Assembly: GCA_921293015.1 (NCBI GenBank)
Contig: OV121092.1
Coordinates: 46,895,064 to 46,959,063 of the forward strand
DNA length: 64,000 bases
Reading direction: 5' to 3'
Source of the DNA: Phorcus lineatus
Taxonomy: Eukaryota; Mollusca; Gastropoda; Trochida; Trochidae
Below are positions 37,037 through 49,010 of the stretch, piece by piece. Position numbers and translations under genes: made by a program. Each line of letters opens with the position of its first letter. The stretch's first letter is position 1. A model generated the notes under the pieces. It was not told the origin of the DNA. It saw only the letters and a program-made list of their open reading frames with translations, and ran no database searches.

Positions 37037-37609
37037 ATGAGAATGTTGATGTTAATCAATTCACATCATCCAGATAACATTTATGCAGGATTCAACAGAT
37101 CATTTGCAGCAGTTAACATACAAGTGTTAAAGCACTTACAACTGAACAGGATTTTCGAACACTATCCGTCATGTAATAAAGAAGGAAATAACTATTCAAA
37201 TTTTGCCTACAGTCATAACGTCAGTCACTATATATGGTTCATCCAGTAACAATGCTAATAATTTGTGTCTGAAACACAGCCGGCTTTTGATAAACAATAT
37301 CGTCCTTTCTGTTGATAGTTTAGTTAGGTTCGAAAGCCGGACGCGTGACTAGTGCATTTTGTGTGCGGCTAACAATAGTTTTTTTCATATCTCTAAGTAG
37401 ACGTCAGCCCTCTTCACTTTTTCATTGTTGACTACAGGTCAGTTGTAAAGACTAATAAGTATGTCATTCCATCGACTTTAATTTTAACTGAGTGCCTGAG
37501 TCAACTATGTCTTAAAATAGCCAATTTGAACCTATAGTGCCTTTAATATCCGACAATCAATCCTTTTATCTCTATAACAATGTCCTGGGGGTCATGACGA
37601 CCTGTGAGG

Positions 37610-37770
37610 CAAGTGCTTGAATATCACCTTGCAGCCATCGCAATCAAAGCCCGCACGAATGTGGAAGTCTCAACGCGAGAAAAAGGGCTATAACTGACAG
37701 TTCTGATATTCACCCGAGACAGAAGATCCTGAAAGAAGTAAATAACTTTCTAGTTTGACAGCATAAGCTT
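37610..37770 (+). repeat. fragment of the paralogous block
   Basis: GCAATCAAAGCCCGCACGAA, an AACTGACAGTTCTGATATT stretch, and AATAACTTTCTAGTTTGACA with AGCATAAGCTTTCC correspond to 16.69-16.79 and 21.97-22.04 kb. Confidence 0.45.
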
Positions 37771-38779
37771 TCCTTAGTAATTGGCAACTTGCATGAGCAC
37801 ATTATTTCTTGGGGGAATTCTTATGTTGTTCTCCTAAATAACCCTGTTCAACTCAATAAACAATAGACAACATAACGAACGCTGAGCTATCTTGGGTCAC
37901 GCTACGCTTCGCCAGCACGGAGGCGGTGAAACAAAGAAAGAACCAGTCTTTGCGAAAATGAAACTTTATTTCTGTTATCAAGCCTTTTTAAGTAGCCATC
38001 TTTGGCCATTTCACTTCTCCAAAGGTCATATATAAACATACGGTCTTGGATGGCAGGTTGAAGTTAACAACATATTAGTTATTAGTCACCTTATTCGCAT
38101 TTTAAGTTATTTGTTGTGTGATTAAGTAACAGGTGACCAACTTCCTATTCAAATAGTATATGTTGAAGTTCGCACGGAAAGATTTTCCGTGGAGGGTCGG
38201 AGTAGACACATGCACACATGTCTCACTTCTTATTACAATAACAGCTTAACTTACTCTTTGTGAAACAACTTCATTTTCGAGTCTCGCTGTTATAATCCAC
38301 GCCTGCTCAACCCTCGTCCCCTACCCGAACATTTTGGCATGCCTTTGATTTTTAATACATTAAAATAGAAAGTTTCAATAAGGAATAATGTACTAGCATG
38401 ACATACTGATTGACGAATAGCCAACTGACATTTTGGGATCGGGGATACACCTTTCACCTTGGTGATCTTAATTTGAAGAATTGCTACTGCCCCCTATACC
38501 CCCTTCAATTTTGGGCGTAGCTGGCATTTCACTGAACTATACTTCTCGAAAAAAGAAGTGTTGACCACTCCTCCTACATCAGGGTGTCAGGGTGTCCACC
38601 CTAAAATTATCTATTGTCTATTTTTCCAGAAATTTTAAATCTTTGTAGGACGGAAACTTAGACGTGTAGATTTCGTTACTCTAGCCCCAATAATATGGGC
38701 GAGGCAATGTTGCAAATTCAGCTCTCCATCTTTCTTTCAGCTAGGTATTTTCAACAATATTAATTATTTCCGTTCTTAC

Positions 38780-39180
38780 ACACGAGGAGTGAGCGAATTG
38801 GGGTTTAACGTGTTTTGAACATTATTTCAGTTATTAAACACGTGGATGACGAGCATTCAAAAGAGAGTGGACAGATAAGGGATCGAAAGGATCAGGAAAA
38901 GACGGAAAGAAAGGTGCAGTGAGAGAAATACAGCAGGTTTTAGGACGGCTTGGATGAAATTCATGCGAAGAGTGCGCTAGTTAGGGCTTAAGGTGTTATG
39001 AACAACATTTCAGTTATTAAACACGTGGACATCCTGCTACATCATCGTAAGCGGATTCATATACGCCGATTGAGAAGGATGACACGTGGTTGACAAGCTT
39101 TCAGAAGAAAGTGGACAGATCAGGAAGAAAAGATCGAACAAATGGGAAAAGACGGAAAGTAAGTAAAAACATGCAAGATA
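38780..39180 (+). repeat. two tandem copies of the GGGGTTTAACGTG family
   Basis: Copy one (38785-38965) and copy two (about 38966-39160) both contain ATTTCAGTTATTAAACACGT, GTGGACAGAT and AAAAGACGGAAAG. Copy two is interrupted at 39030-39081 by a 52-bp MITE remnant. Confidence 0.75.
39030..39081. mobile_element. 52-bp deletion derivative of the CATCCTGCT MITE
   Basis: Starts CATCCTGCT and ends AAGGATG, with CGGATTCATATACGCCGATT inside. It is flanked by ACACGTGGA (39021-39029) and ACACGTGGT (39082-39090), a 9-bp target duplication with one mismatch. The host repeat reads ACACGTGGATGAC in its uninterrupted copies. Confidence 0.75.
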
Positions 39181-39181
39181 A

Positions 39182-42100
39182 ACATCCGAACATTGATTTT
39201 AGGGATTCGCAAGTTTGTCAGGTTGCCTTTCAGGAAAACATGTAGAGAAATATTGGATTTCTACTAAATCTGATCCACTCTGCGACTTTGTACGACAATA
39301 ACCGATTTCTCAACTTTTGGAGAAAAAACTAAATCTTTCTTTCCTGTTATATAATAAGAGAAGGGAACGCATTCCGAAAAACCGGATAATAATCCGTCAT
39401 CTCAGATAGTTTATATGTTATAGAATCACCCATGAGTCAGCGTGCACAATTGGGATAATGGAAATCGGACATAAAAAGGGTATCTGAATACATTTTATTT
39501 GGTTTCCCATGACTTGTGTTATTTACTGGACATGCATGCAAAGCTATAGCATACATTGTCTTCTGATTTCAAATTTAACCTCAATGTCCTGCAGTAAATT
39601 GCATTGATAACTAAACTAAATAATTACATGACCGGAAATGACTGTTCGCGAGCGATTGTTTTCTTGATTTGTAAAGGCATTAGTCACATCTTTCTCTTCG
39701 GCAAAAATCATGGAATAATAAAGTTCAAATGGCTTGTCACTTATTGTCAGCTATTTATCATTCCACAAACCATGTAGGATTTCGACCAAATCTTCGCATT
39801 TATGAACAAATGTCGATGCAGGATAAACATGAACATGATGACGATATGAAACGATCTGTTTTTCGCAAAGGTATAGTCTTCGATAATGTTTTGTAACTCG
39901 ACTAGGGCACACTCAGTTCCTATGTTTTAAACGATTCAATACAAACTATTATAAAATTTAAAAAATGTTTAACAAAACAGCGTTTAAAATTTACGTGTTT
40001 GATACCTACTGACTTTGAAATTCTTAAGCGCAAATCCGGTTATTTGAAAGTAAATTTACTTTAGTTCAGTGTTTGAAACATCGGTTTATTTATTAGAAAT
40101 TCTTTATTTCAAAGTTCTAACGGTTTCCATTGTTTCATATAAGTAAATAAATATTATGATAAGTTTATCATGCTGATGAGTACTTAAATGGCTATTATAA
40201 CTTTTTTTATTGAAATTTTATGTGTTCATAATACTTTTCACTAAATATTAGTTTCTGCAATACAGAATAGGGAATAAAATAATTCATAACCACTAAATTA
40301 TCAGTAGACGTAGAATAAAGTGTCATATGTCAAGCGAAATTTCATTCAGCCATTTTAGTGTTAACACCGTTCATCCATGAGAATTAAGGTAAGGGATTAC
40401 CAACGTTTTATCAAGCTTGATTTACTTGTAAAAAAGTACTTCTTGCAGTCCCAAACATTATTTCTCCTCGTCAAAAGCGAGCTTTATTTAACCAAAAAAT
40501 ATATTGTACCACAGTGACGTGACAGGTATACCACACAAATCAGATATTAGCATGCTGTATCTGACCTAGAATTGTATGCTGACACACCAGTTCTGAAATC
40601 TGTCTTGACAAACCATTACTCAAAGAATGGAGGGATGGAAATCGATTAATACGATTAAATCACACCTAATCGTGATAAATGGCAACGTCAGCGATGCTCT
40701 ATCGTCTCATTTATTCTACAGAATACTCTCACAGTATCAGTTGTTTCCGTTTCATCATTGGTAAAACTACGATTGTTAGATTGTTTCTTCTTTGCACTAT
40801 TTTATATATAATAAAAAGTAATACTATTATGCATATAATCGAATTGTGACTCGGATATAGATTTACACACGAAAGGAGTCTAGTGACGTTATAGTATTCG
40901 TTCTTAGTGCTTAGAGCTTTAGGTAGTAATATATATATATATTATTTTTATATTTATTGTCACAGATTCGCTACATAGCATTTTCAATACGCAACCAATT
41001 TGCCAAAGAAAAAAGAGTTGAAACATGAAGACGAAAAGCTATTTATTGGAACACATACATACATACAAACATACATGCATACATACATACATACATACAT
41101 ACATACCATATATATATACCGGCATCAGTGCTCAGAAGAATTCAATTGAACCACCAGTGACTCTGAAATCTGATGCGGCGATGATTTGATTGCATCATTG
41201 ATTGTTAGAATTTGACCATTCAGTCTAATATGTTAGTTACATGTATACAGGAAATATGCAGGGCAAACACATTTAATGAGACATATGACGTTAATATATT
41301 GTTTAGAAATAACAATCGCTTCGTGAGTTGTTGAAGTCAAACATGCTAAACGTTACCAATAATAATAATAATAATGTTAAATAAAAATTGCACGGCCATT
41401 TTGGTGAGCAAAATGATAATGACCATAGAGCGTGCAAATGACTCAATCGTCATTGGACATTGTCCAAAGAGGGGGATCCACTTGAGTCAATATACCTTTT
41501 GGGGAGTAGTGGTTTGCTTAGACCCAGATGATTATACCAGATGGACAACTAGGTAGGACAGTTCAGTGGATAGAAGTGTGAAGAGAATGTATTAGTCTAG
41601 ATGTGTGCGTGCCTCTTTTCGTCCGCCTCCCATCAAATGTATTTTTATGAAATGTCATTGATTATTGTACATATCGAAAGTACATATCATGCACTTTCTA
41701 TTCATGTATTAACTTCCATTATTCATATCATTCTGCTGCGCCATTGATCTCTAATGTTTACCACCGGATTCACCAAAATATTTCCATCAAGGACAGGACT
41801 TAACCTATCACTGCTATTTGATCAAGAACTTTGTGGATATTATTTCTTAACTAGCCTTTTGACCCATTTGATATTGTATAACTTATTTATAGTAGTTTAT
41901 GTAGTAGTTTTAAACCCTTGGCTTATTATTATTTAAATTATTGTCAATAATATATTCAACTGTTTGTCATATTTTGCTGGTCTGACTGGTGACAATCTCA
42001 TATTTATGAATTTAAAAGTAACAGAAGCCGGATCTAAGTTGAGTCGTCTTAAGACTGCTGTCTTTCTTTCACTGTGTGTCTTTTTCCTCATCCTTTCTAC

Positions 42101-42800
42101 CCATCTTCTCTTATATCTGTCCACTCCTTCATGAGTGAATTTCATAACAGAATGTTGTTGAAACCACATCAAATCCCCACTCACACTTTCGTTTGTGACT
42201 AAATGACCAATTTTCAGGTAAACAGAAAGTATCATTTGGCCTCTGCATATATTGAAGGCTGTTCTTCTATTTTTATTTTTGATACACTTTTTCATTTTGT
42301 GTTAAAAGATTGACATTTTCAAGGACATGTTCTAGCGGCTTATTATATTTTTGGCATTTATGAACACCACACATTTGTCACCCTTCAACTGATTCACTGG
42401 TCGGTTAAAAGTATGAACGGGTCTTGTCATCAACACAATACCACTGTCTCAGAGATATGGTCTGTTAAAATCTTCTCTGTATCTGAATACCTTGTTTTCA
42501 CATTTAAATAAACATACTCCTGTTCAATTTACTATCAAAATAATTCATTTTTGTCTTCAAGAAAAGTATACATGTTTTAACTTGTAAATAAGTAAGTACT
42601 TTCTTTTTAAGCAGGTAGTGAAAAAACTAGTACACAAGTGTAATATTAAGTTTCCTTTCAATCTGAAAACTATGTTAATTATTACATAATAGAATAATGT
42701 TTAATTGTGGATTAGAACTTCTTTATGATGAGTGAAAGTGTCAAACCGATAATTCGATCCCTCCTGCTCTACGACGACGATGGTATATCTATGTGTGCAC
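39182..42800. other. no recognisable gene; microsatellites only
   Basis: Contains a TA tract (40930-40942) and an ACAT tetranucleotide tract (41051-41107). The 120-codon minus frame at 41933-42295 is Lys/Arg-rich without a recognised domain and has no splice or promoter context. Confidence 0.4.
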
Positions 42801-42925
42801 CTGCATTACATAACATAGGCATCACATGACACCGAAAGGTGTGCAGGGATCAATAACTATTGAGACAGGATATACGATAGATAGATCGGATTGCTTAGGT
42901 ATAGTTAAAGTCCGAACAGCTGCCA

Positions 42926-43162
42926 ATGTTGGCCGCTTTTCGCCGTTGCTGCTGCTTCCTACTGGAACTCCTTTCCTCTGTCTGCGACTGTCGGACGGTC
43001 TATCAACCTTCAGGAGAAGCCTTTTTCTTCAGACAAGCAAATATTCATGTCACAAGTGTATGCTCCGAGCACGACTTCGCTTGGAATTATTTCTATTCAA
43101 AGGGACTGTTATGCGATTTAATGAATGAAATGGGAAAGTTCTCTCTTTATTTCATTTTATAG
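42926..43162 (+). other. candidate small secreted ORF, weak
   Basis: A 78-codon frame opens MLAAFRRCCCFLLELLSSVC, which resembles a signal peptide rich in Cys and Leu. A cysteine-spaced stretch with VCSEHDFAWNYFYSKG and LLCDL follows, faintly like a PAN/apple-domain half. A second, equally open frame (42826-43128) overlaps it. No splice sites were confirmed. Confidence 0.2.
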
Positions 43163-44229
43163 CATTACAAATTTAACCACAGACACCGAAACGTTATGAA
43201 GTTAAGCCTGACGGTTAATAACTGCCATGGATCATTATTAAGGGAACGAGGGATAATGAGTTATATATACTAAAGTCTGTCATGTCAAACTGAATAAATA
43301 AGTATGTACGTTAAACAGGGGTTTTGATGTGACTTTACAATGTGAAATGATAATCGAATCAGAAAACAGTCCCGGTCGCAAGACATCCTCTTAATCCTTT
43401 TTATGTGTGTATTTCGTAAATTCCTTTGCGTGGCTACACAATCACTGTCTACGGTTATAGGTCAAATGTATCAATCAAATGATTCATCCGTCGCTTGCAA
43501 CAAAGCTGAAACGTAACCGGGCACGGCCGATATTTGGCATATCTCAGATTGGAAACACATTGGTTACAAGTGAAATATTTCATCTGCTTTCAGTGAGATT
43601 GCATAAATGTTTTCGTGTTAACTTCAAGGAAATGATCATATTTCTTTACGCGCTTGGTGATAGGGAAAGTGATAGCCTGAGACGTTTAATGCAAAAGTAT
43701 TTAATAAATAAGACGACATATTACTAAAGTAGATTTAATTCATCAAATTTGCCTGCAAAATCCCTCAGTTTTCAGCTACTGGAAAATAAATGGCACAATG
43801 ATTACAGGCACTTTTCTGCTATGATGTTAAATAAAAACATTTTTTTGTGTGGTTATTATCACAGATATTTCGGATAATATAGATCTATATAGATTTCGAT
43901 TACGCTTAATAGTGAGAGAGTGAGTGATTGTTTGGTGCAATTTTGGCATTTCTAAACCATGGATCAAAAGCAAAAATTTAAAGAGTAGAAACAACATAGG
44001 CAAAGTAGCGCGTTTTTTGGAAACTTAATTCTTCAACTTCCACCAGTAAAGATATGCTTTTAATTCATTGCATTAATTAAGGGGGTTAAACTCGCGACTC
44101 CACAAGTATAACAGTAATCATAGAAGAAAATATCAAGTATCAAGCGAAAACTTGGCCTTAACACCTTTCAATCATTTGGATTGTAAATCGATTCGGATAG
44201 CCTGGCCGACCTTGTTACAATGGGTCACT

Positions 44230-44235
44230 TTTATT
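44230..44235 (-). terminator. possible polyadenylation signal
   Basis: AATAAA on the minus strand, about 300 nt downstream of the stop of the 44.5-46.3 kb gene. It is the nearest clear match I saw. Such hexamers are common by chance in AT-rich DNA. Confidence 0.3.
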
Positions 44236-44536
44236 TTAGTTTTCGTGAGAGAACTTTGTTTACGTAAACAAATATGCTACTGCCTCTTTAAGAGTTGTGA
44301 AAGATTTATGGACATAATGTATTAATGCGGTAAAAGTTCTCTCAATCTCTCAGATCGTGTTAAATATTGAAGGTATAGGTTTCAGTTCTAACAGTGATAA
44401 CACTTTGGAGGATCGTCCCCATTTAAAAGCTAAATGAGTCAGATGCGGTTGTACAATACAACATCGTCATAAGACTCAATCTTCATGTCGAGTAAAAGAT
44501 GAGATTTATAACAGAACACATATCAAAATGAAATTC

Positions 44537-46306
44537 TTACGTGGGATAACCACAGTGACAGTATCTATCAATACAGTGGAGGTCGTCATTGGAGGAACAG
44601 TCGCAAGAAAATAGTCCATCGTTGGCTGCATTTATACACTGATTTCGGGTAAAACACCGTGCTGTGAAAATAAATACAAAAGAAATATATTCATGAATAA
44701 ATTGTATCTTATTATGTCTTTGTCTTTTTTAATGAAAAACCACTTATTCCCAGAAGTAAATGATTGTATCTGTTTCCTGCCTTTCACTTATCAGTTTATC
44801 CTGTTGGGCTGGTAGTTGTTGTTTGATAACTGTGGTCGAGGTTCGAATTTATTAGACGCATCGTGCCAAAAAACGACAAAGTGATTTGGAGCATCCCCTC
44901 ATAAATTTATAGGTAGCTCATGTACGTAAAAATTCATCAGAGGTAATAATTTAAATTCAAATCAAACCATAAATAAACTTAACATTCACCCAAAAATGCT
45001 GAAAATATTTTGTTTACTTGTTTCTATTGATAGCAGAACAAATATGTTATATAATGCTCATAATCAGAATTTCTTGTGTACTGGTGAGGTGATAGGTGAT
45101 TATGGGGATTAACGCCGCTTTCAAGGGTATTTCACTTATATGGCGGCCGCTAGTATTATTCCAGGGAGAAAGCCCGCAACACCATTGTGGCTATGCATTG
45201 CGGTGAAACCTGCGAGTATTAGCTGGAACTAGAGAACCATGGGTGCTACTGCACTGAAATTCAGTGTAGCATTGCACCCAAACCTGACTGCGTGTAGAAG
45301 AGTTCTCTACTACAGACAAATTTGCCGAGCCCCTTGCGGGATTCGAACCACAGACCTCTTGATCCGAAGCCGAACGCGCAAACCACTGCGCTATCCCGCC
45401 CTCTTGTATGGTGGTAATATACCAAATAATATAACTTTTAAGCTGCCTTAAATATTTCTTTACAAATAAAAAGAATTTCTAACATTTAACATATTCCAAA
45501 CAAAAAAACTCTATACCACTTGAAAAGTTGGCAATTATTGCTCCCTCGCTTGGGTGTCTTCATGAAAAGGATATAATATACTTGATCTCGGGCTAAACTC
45601 TGACTAGCGAACAAGGGCACTCTAAGTATTTCTATTTAATGAGGCTAAGAGGCACTCTTATCATCCAAAACTGTTTTCCACAAGGGATATTCCCATTATA
45701 ACCCGTGTCATATGACATTAAAAGTAAATATATCCTCGGCAAAACAAGTTATTTGTAACCTGTATCATCTCGAAAATATATATATATATATATTGGATAT
45801 ATCTGACAATACTTTGATGAGATTCTCTATGTAGCACATAACTGGGTGATCGCAGACATACTCACTGAGATCGTCATTGGGATCACAGACGTTGGTGCAG
45901 GTGCAGGTGCCCTCTGAACACGATATAGAGCCAGCAGAACAGGTCGTCAGAGTACAGTCAGTCGCGACGCTACAACTCTCACAATACACGGAAACTGCAA
46001 AACATGAGACATTATTCTTAGGAGATACATTAAGGCAATTTTTTACCAGCAGGTTGCAACGGTGTCCGAAACTCTTCCGACGCCATGAACCCCACGTGGC
46101 ATACAGATGGCGATATTGAAGAGCAAGATCAAATATGAATAATCAAACTAACGAAGCCCTGGAACTATTTGGACTTTTTTCATTATTGATTAAAAATGAT
46201 CTCTCCTAACCCAAGTATACTGAATGTATAAACTGAACGTATATACAGTCGATGATGCGTCTAGACACATACCGATGGTCAATGCGAGGATCAGTAAAGT
46301 CTTCAT
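44537..46306 (-). CDS. secreted cysteine-rich peptide, three exons, cvSI-like
   Basis: Coding exons are 46306-46273, 45994-45866 and 44661-44537. They splice to 288 nt, giving 95 residues plus TAA. Donors are G|GTATGT and A|GTGAGT; acceptors are TTTTGCAG and TTTTCACAG. Both introns are phase 1. Exon 1 encodes a signal-peptide-like start, MKTLLILALTI. The mature part has 15 Cys in a spaced pattern, with C-x4-C-x-C near the end of exon 2 (CSEGTCTC) and again at the C terminus (CIDRYCHC), and with NDDL before each exon boundary or motif. This suggests a duplicated disulfide module. It resembles small mollusc protease-inhibitor peptides of the cvSI type, but that is inferred from layout only. An antimicrobial or other secreted peptide is possible. 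Intron 2 holds a SINE. Confidence 0.82.
45082..45404 (-). repeat. tRNA-derived SINE inside intron 2 of the peptide gene
   Basis: Minus-strand head with A-box-like GCGCAGTGGTTTGCGCGTTC and B box GGTTCGAATCCCGC. The body has GGTTTGGGTGCAATGCTACA, and the 3' end has AGTGAAATACCCTTGAAAGC and a CACCTCACC tail. Nearly full length. It has the same orientation as the host gene. Confidence 0.85.
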
Positions 46307-46340
46307 CTTGACGAAATGTTTCTTGTTTCTAAGGGTGGGT

Positions 46341-46349
46341 CTTATATAG
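46341..46349 (-). promoter_or_regulatory. TATA box of the cysteine-rich peptide gene
   Basis: On the minus strand CTATATAAG lies about 37 nt upstream of the ATG. That puts a start site near 46312-46320 with a very short 5' leader. Placement fits a canonical RNA polymerase II TATA promoter. Confidence 0.65.
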
Positions 46350-46736
46350 TAGGCCTAAGCCATCTGTTACTTTCCTTTCTTATCTGACCCACAGCAGCAA
46401 TTTTCTCATGACCTAAAAACGACAGGGAGTGTAAGTGAAAATATACGTCCAAATCTGGAAGCTGTTTTTCCGGTTTTAAAGTAGATAAATAGTCTTTGTT
46501 AATTTAGCTTTAATCATACCGTCAACCTATTTCTTGTTGTAAAATTCACTACAGTATCTAAGTCCAACGTATTTTTAGCTTCTTAAGGCGTTGAACGATA
46601 AGGACGATTTTTTTAATCGATAAGCAACTATAATTATTTATTCTGTGGAAGCAAGATTCTAATTTCGTAGTCAAGCAAGTAATGTATTTAGGGAGTGCTA
46701 TATATGAGTTGTTTATACAGGAGAGGAGTTATAATA

Positions 46737-46737
46737 T

Positions 46738-46784
<47 letters not shown>

Positions 46785-46812
46785 ATAATAATAATCATAA
46801 TAATAATAATTG
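46737..46812. repeat. (ACT)n-(AAT)n microsatellite at a SINE tail
   Basis: About 15 ACT units pass into AAT units. They adjoin the 3' end of the minus-strand SINE, as expected for an L2-type tail that has expanded. Confidence 0.9.
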
Positions 46813-47190
46813 GGTATTTTTTATAGCGCACATATCCACACAGTATGCATGCTCAAGGCGCTCCATGCATTATTACCCTGGTCTAACCCAAGCTGCTGAT
46901 TAAGCGCTTAAAGGTCACCTGCAACACAATCTACACCAGGTACCCAATTAGTACTGCTGAGTGAACAGATGCACATTTTGAATAGAGTCCCTTGCTTAAG
47001 GAGACACCATAAGTTTTTTTAGCTCGTGTCTCAGTGTGGGGCAGGGAATAACCCTTGAACTCTCAGTTAATATAGCAACGATCAGGTAATCCACCCATCC
47101 GGCGAGCGACGCCAGATATTGCTGAACTCCACTGAGAGCGGTCAACTGAGCTACGCACAGGACCACGTGCCAACACTGCTGTCTATACAA
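46812..47190 (-). repeat. SINE with tRNA-like head and L2/CR1-like tail
   Basis: On the minus strand it shows GTAGCTCAGTTGACCGCTC (A-box-like), then TCAAGGGTTATTCCCTGCCC (B-box region). The 3' end is GAGCGCCTTGAGCATGC, followed by GTGCGCTATAAAAAATACCC and ATTATTATT. The end resembles the 3' terminus of the LINE at 50-53.5 kb (GCGCTTTGAGCATGT, AAGCGCCTTATAAATAG, ATTATTATT). This suggests the SINE was copied by an L2-type reverse transcriptase. Confidence 0.7.
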
Positions 47191-47289
47191 TAAATGAGAT
47201 TGATGTGCAGTGGTTGGGTAGAAGAACTGGAACGAGGTAGATGCTTGTACAATAGATAAGGTCAATGTTTATAGATTGAGGAGGGATTA

Positions 47290-49010
47290 TTTTTTCAAAT
47301 CGTTTTATTCATTTGATTTTCATGCGTGTACATAGGTTTACAGAACATGAAGCATTTGTCACTATTGTTGAACAGTGATAAAAGCTCTCCATTTGGCATG
47401 GAATATGGGCAGAGTATTATTTTTACGTGTTATAATTTTCTCAACATAGAGAACAGCCTTGAAAATGCTTATAAAGTGGTCAATGGATAATTTGTTTTTC
47501 TTAATGCTTGGGATATGTATTTATTTTTTAGCCATTAAAATGATATGTGATTCCAGAAGGCTGATAGATCTATTACAAAATAGAATATCTAACTCAGATA
47601 TGGCAATATTCATATGTATAACATGGTGCTTAATAAAGGTTTCAACTTTTCTCCAGGATTCTTACATAAGCTTCCATTTAATATAAACATGGTACAGATT
47701 TTCAGGTTCAGATTCACAAAAAGAGCAGATATTTGTGTTAATTATTTTTCATTTGCGTTAGTTCTTTTCTTGTGTAAATCGCTCTATTAATAAATCTGTA
47801 CTGAAAATCTAGAAGTTGTACATCTTTAGTACATATCCTCTACTTCTTAAATACAACAATCCATGGAATATTTAAGCTTAATTCAGGGAAGCACCGAAAA
47901 TATAGGCGCTATTGTTGATATTGCAAGAGTTTTTAAAACTGTGAAATTTTCTCTATTTCCATCCAGCAAGAAGTCTGTTGATTGTTTCTAGTATGTTTCT
48001 AGTGTTGATCATCATAGATCTTCCGGTTTAGGATAAAGATGTATACCAAGGATGTTAAAGTCACCATCATGCCAATCTAAGCTACTTTCTGGGCATAATT
48101 TCAATTTCCTTTCAATCATAGAACCAATCCAAATAGCTTTGTTTTTTCAATGTTGATTTTAAGCCCTGACATTTCAAAGAATTGAGCTGCTTTAAGGCTA
48201 TTTGCAGATCCATCTTAATAAAAAATGAGTATTAACTGCATATTGTCCCAATTTAAATTCTTCATTGTTGATTTTAATATCTTTTATATCTTTGTCGTCC
48301 CTTATCATAGTCCCCAGAATTTCGGCCACGAAAATGAACAAATCAGGAGAAATTGGGTCCCCCTAGCCCTGTATACAACCACGTTCAATGAGGAAAAGGA
48401 GAAAAGATGACCATTTTGGATTACACATGAAGATTCATTATATAATCTTTAGAAAGTGTATCAATAGCTCATGAAAAAAAAAAAACTAGGCTTATTGATT
48501 CTTATAATCAATAAGCCTAGTTTGTTTTTCTTTTTTAGTTCATACATGATGACATATATCAACCTGACATTGTCACTGATGCATCTACCAGGTATAAACC
48601 CTGTTTGATCTTGGTGTATCATTGTGACTAGAGTGTCTTTTTCAGTCTGATAGCAATACAGAAACTTATTTCTTTAGTATTTAGAAGTTAAATTGGGCGC
48701 CAATTTTTCATATATCATCTCTTTTTGTTTTGGAATGCAAGTTTTTACACCTCAATTAATGGTGTGGAATAGTTTGTCTTAATCAAAGGCTTCTTGAACA
48801 TATCTATATATCCAAAACTTAAAATCCTTCCGAAGCCATTTAAAAAATTCAACCAGAAAGCCATCCAAACCAGGGCTTTAATTTTCATTGCCTTGACTGC
48901 TTCTGAAAGTTCATTCATTAAAATTGGTTCATCCAGCTTATTAGAAAAATAGCTATTCAGTAAAGGTATTAATAGTGTTTATAATTCCTTTTGTGGCACA
49001 ATCAGTGTAA
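47290..49010 (-). pseudogene. L1-type LINE reverse transcriptase relic
   Basis: Reverse transcriptases of this group copy LINE RNA at a nicked target. The minus strand, read over several frames, gives in order LDEPILMNELSEAVKAMK (about 48930), QG-GDPISPDLFIFVAEIL (about 48340), an IKINNEEFKLGQYAVNT stretch (about 48250), where the catalytic YADD is altered to YAVN, and a GLKINIEKT-like stretch near 48150. A C-terminal part runs to about 47300. The order matches L1/Tx1-type elements. Numerous stops, frameshifts and the lost catalytic aspartates show it is dead. Confidence 0.75.
48483..48523. repeat. perfect 17-bp hairpin inside the LINE relic
   Basis: AAACTAGGCTTATTGAT and its reverse complement flank a 7-nt loop, next to an A-run on one side and a T-run on the other. 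It looks like a local template-switch inversion. Confidence 0.85.

Noticed and set aside
41933-42295. 120-codon basic minus frame
   Set aside because: No domain recognised, no splice or promoter support, AT-rich codon use; compatible with chance.
46682-46903. Frame with a Thr/Asn run
   Set aside because: Produced by the (ACT)n-(AAT)n microsatellite and SINE tail.
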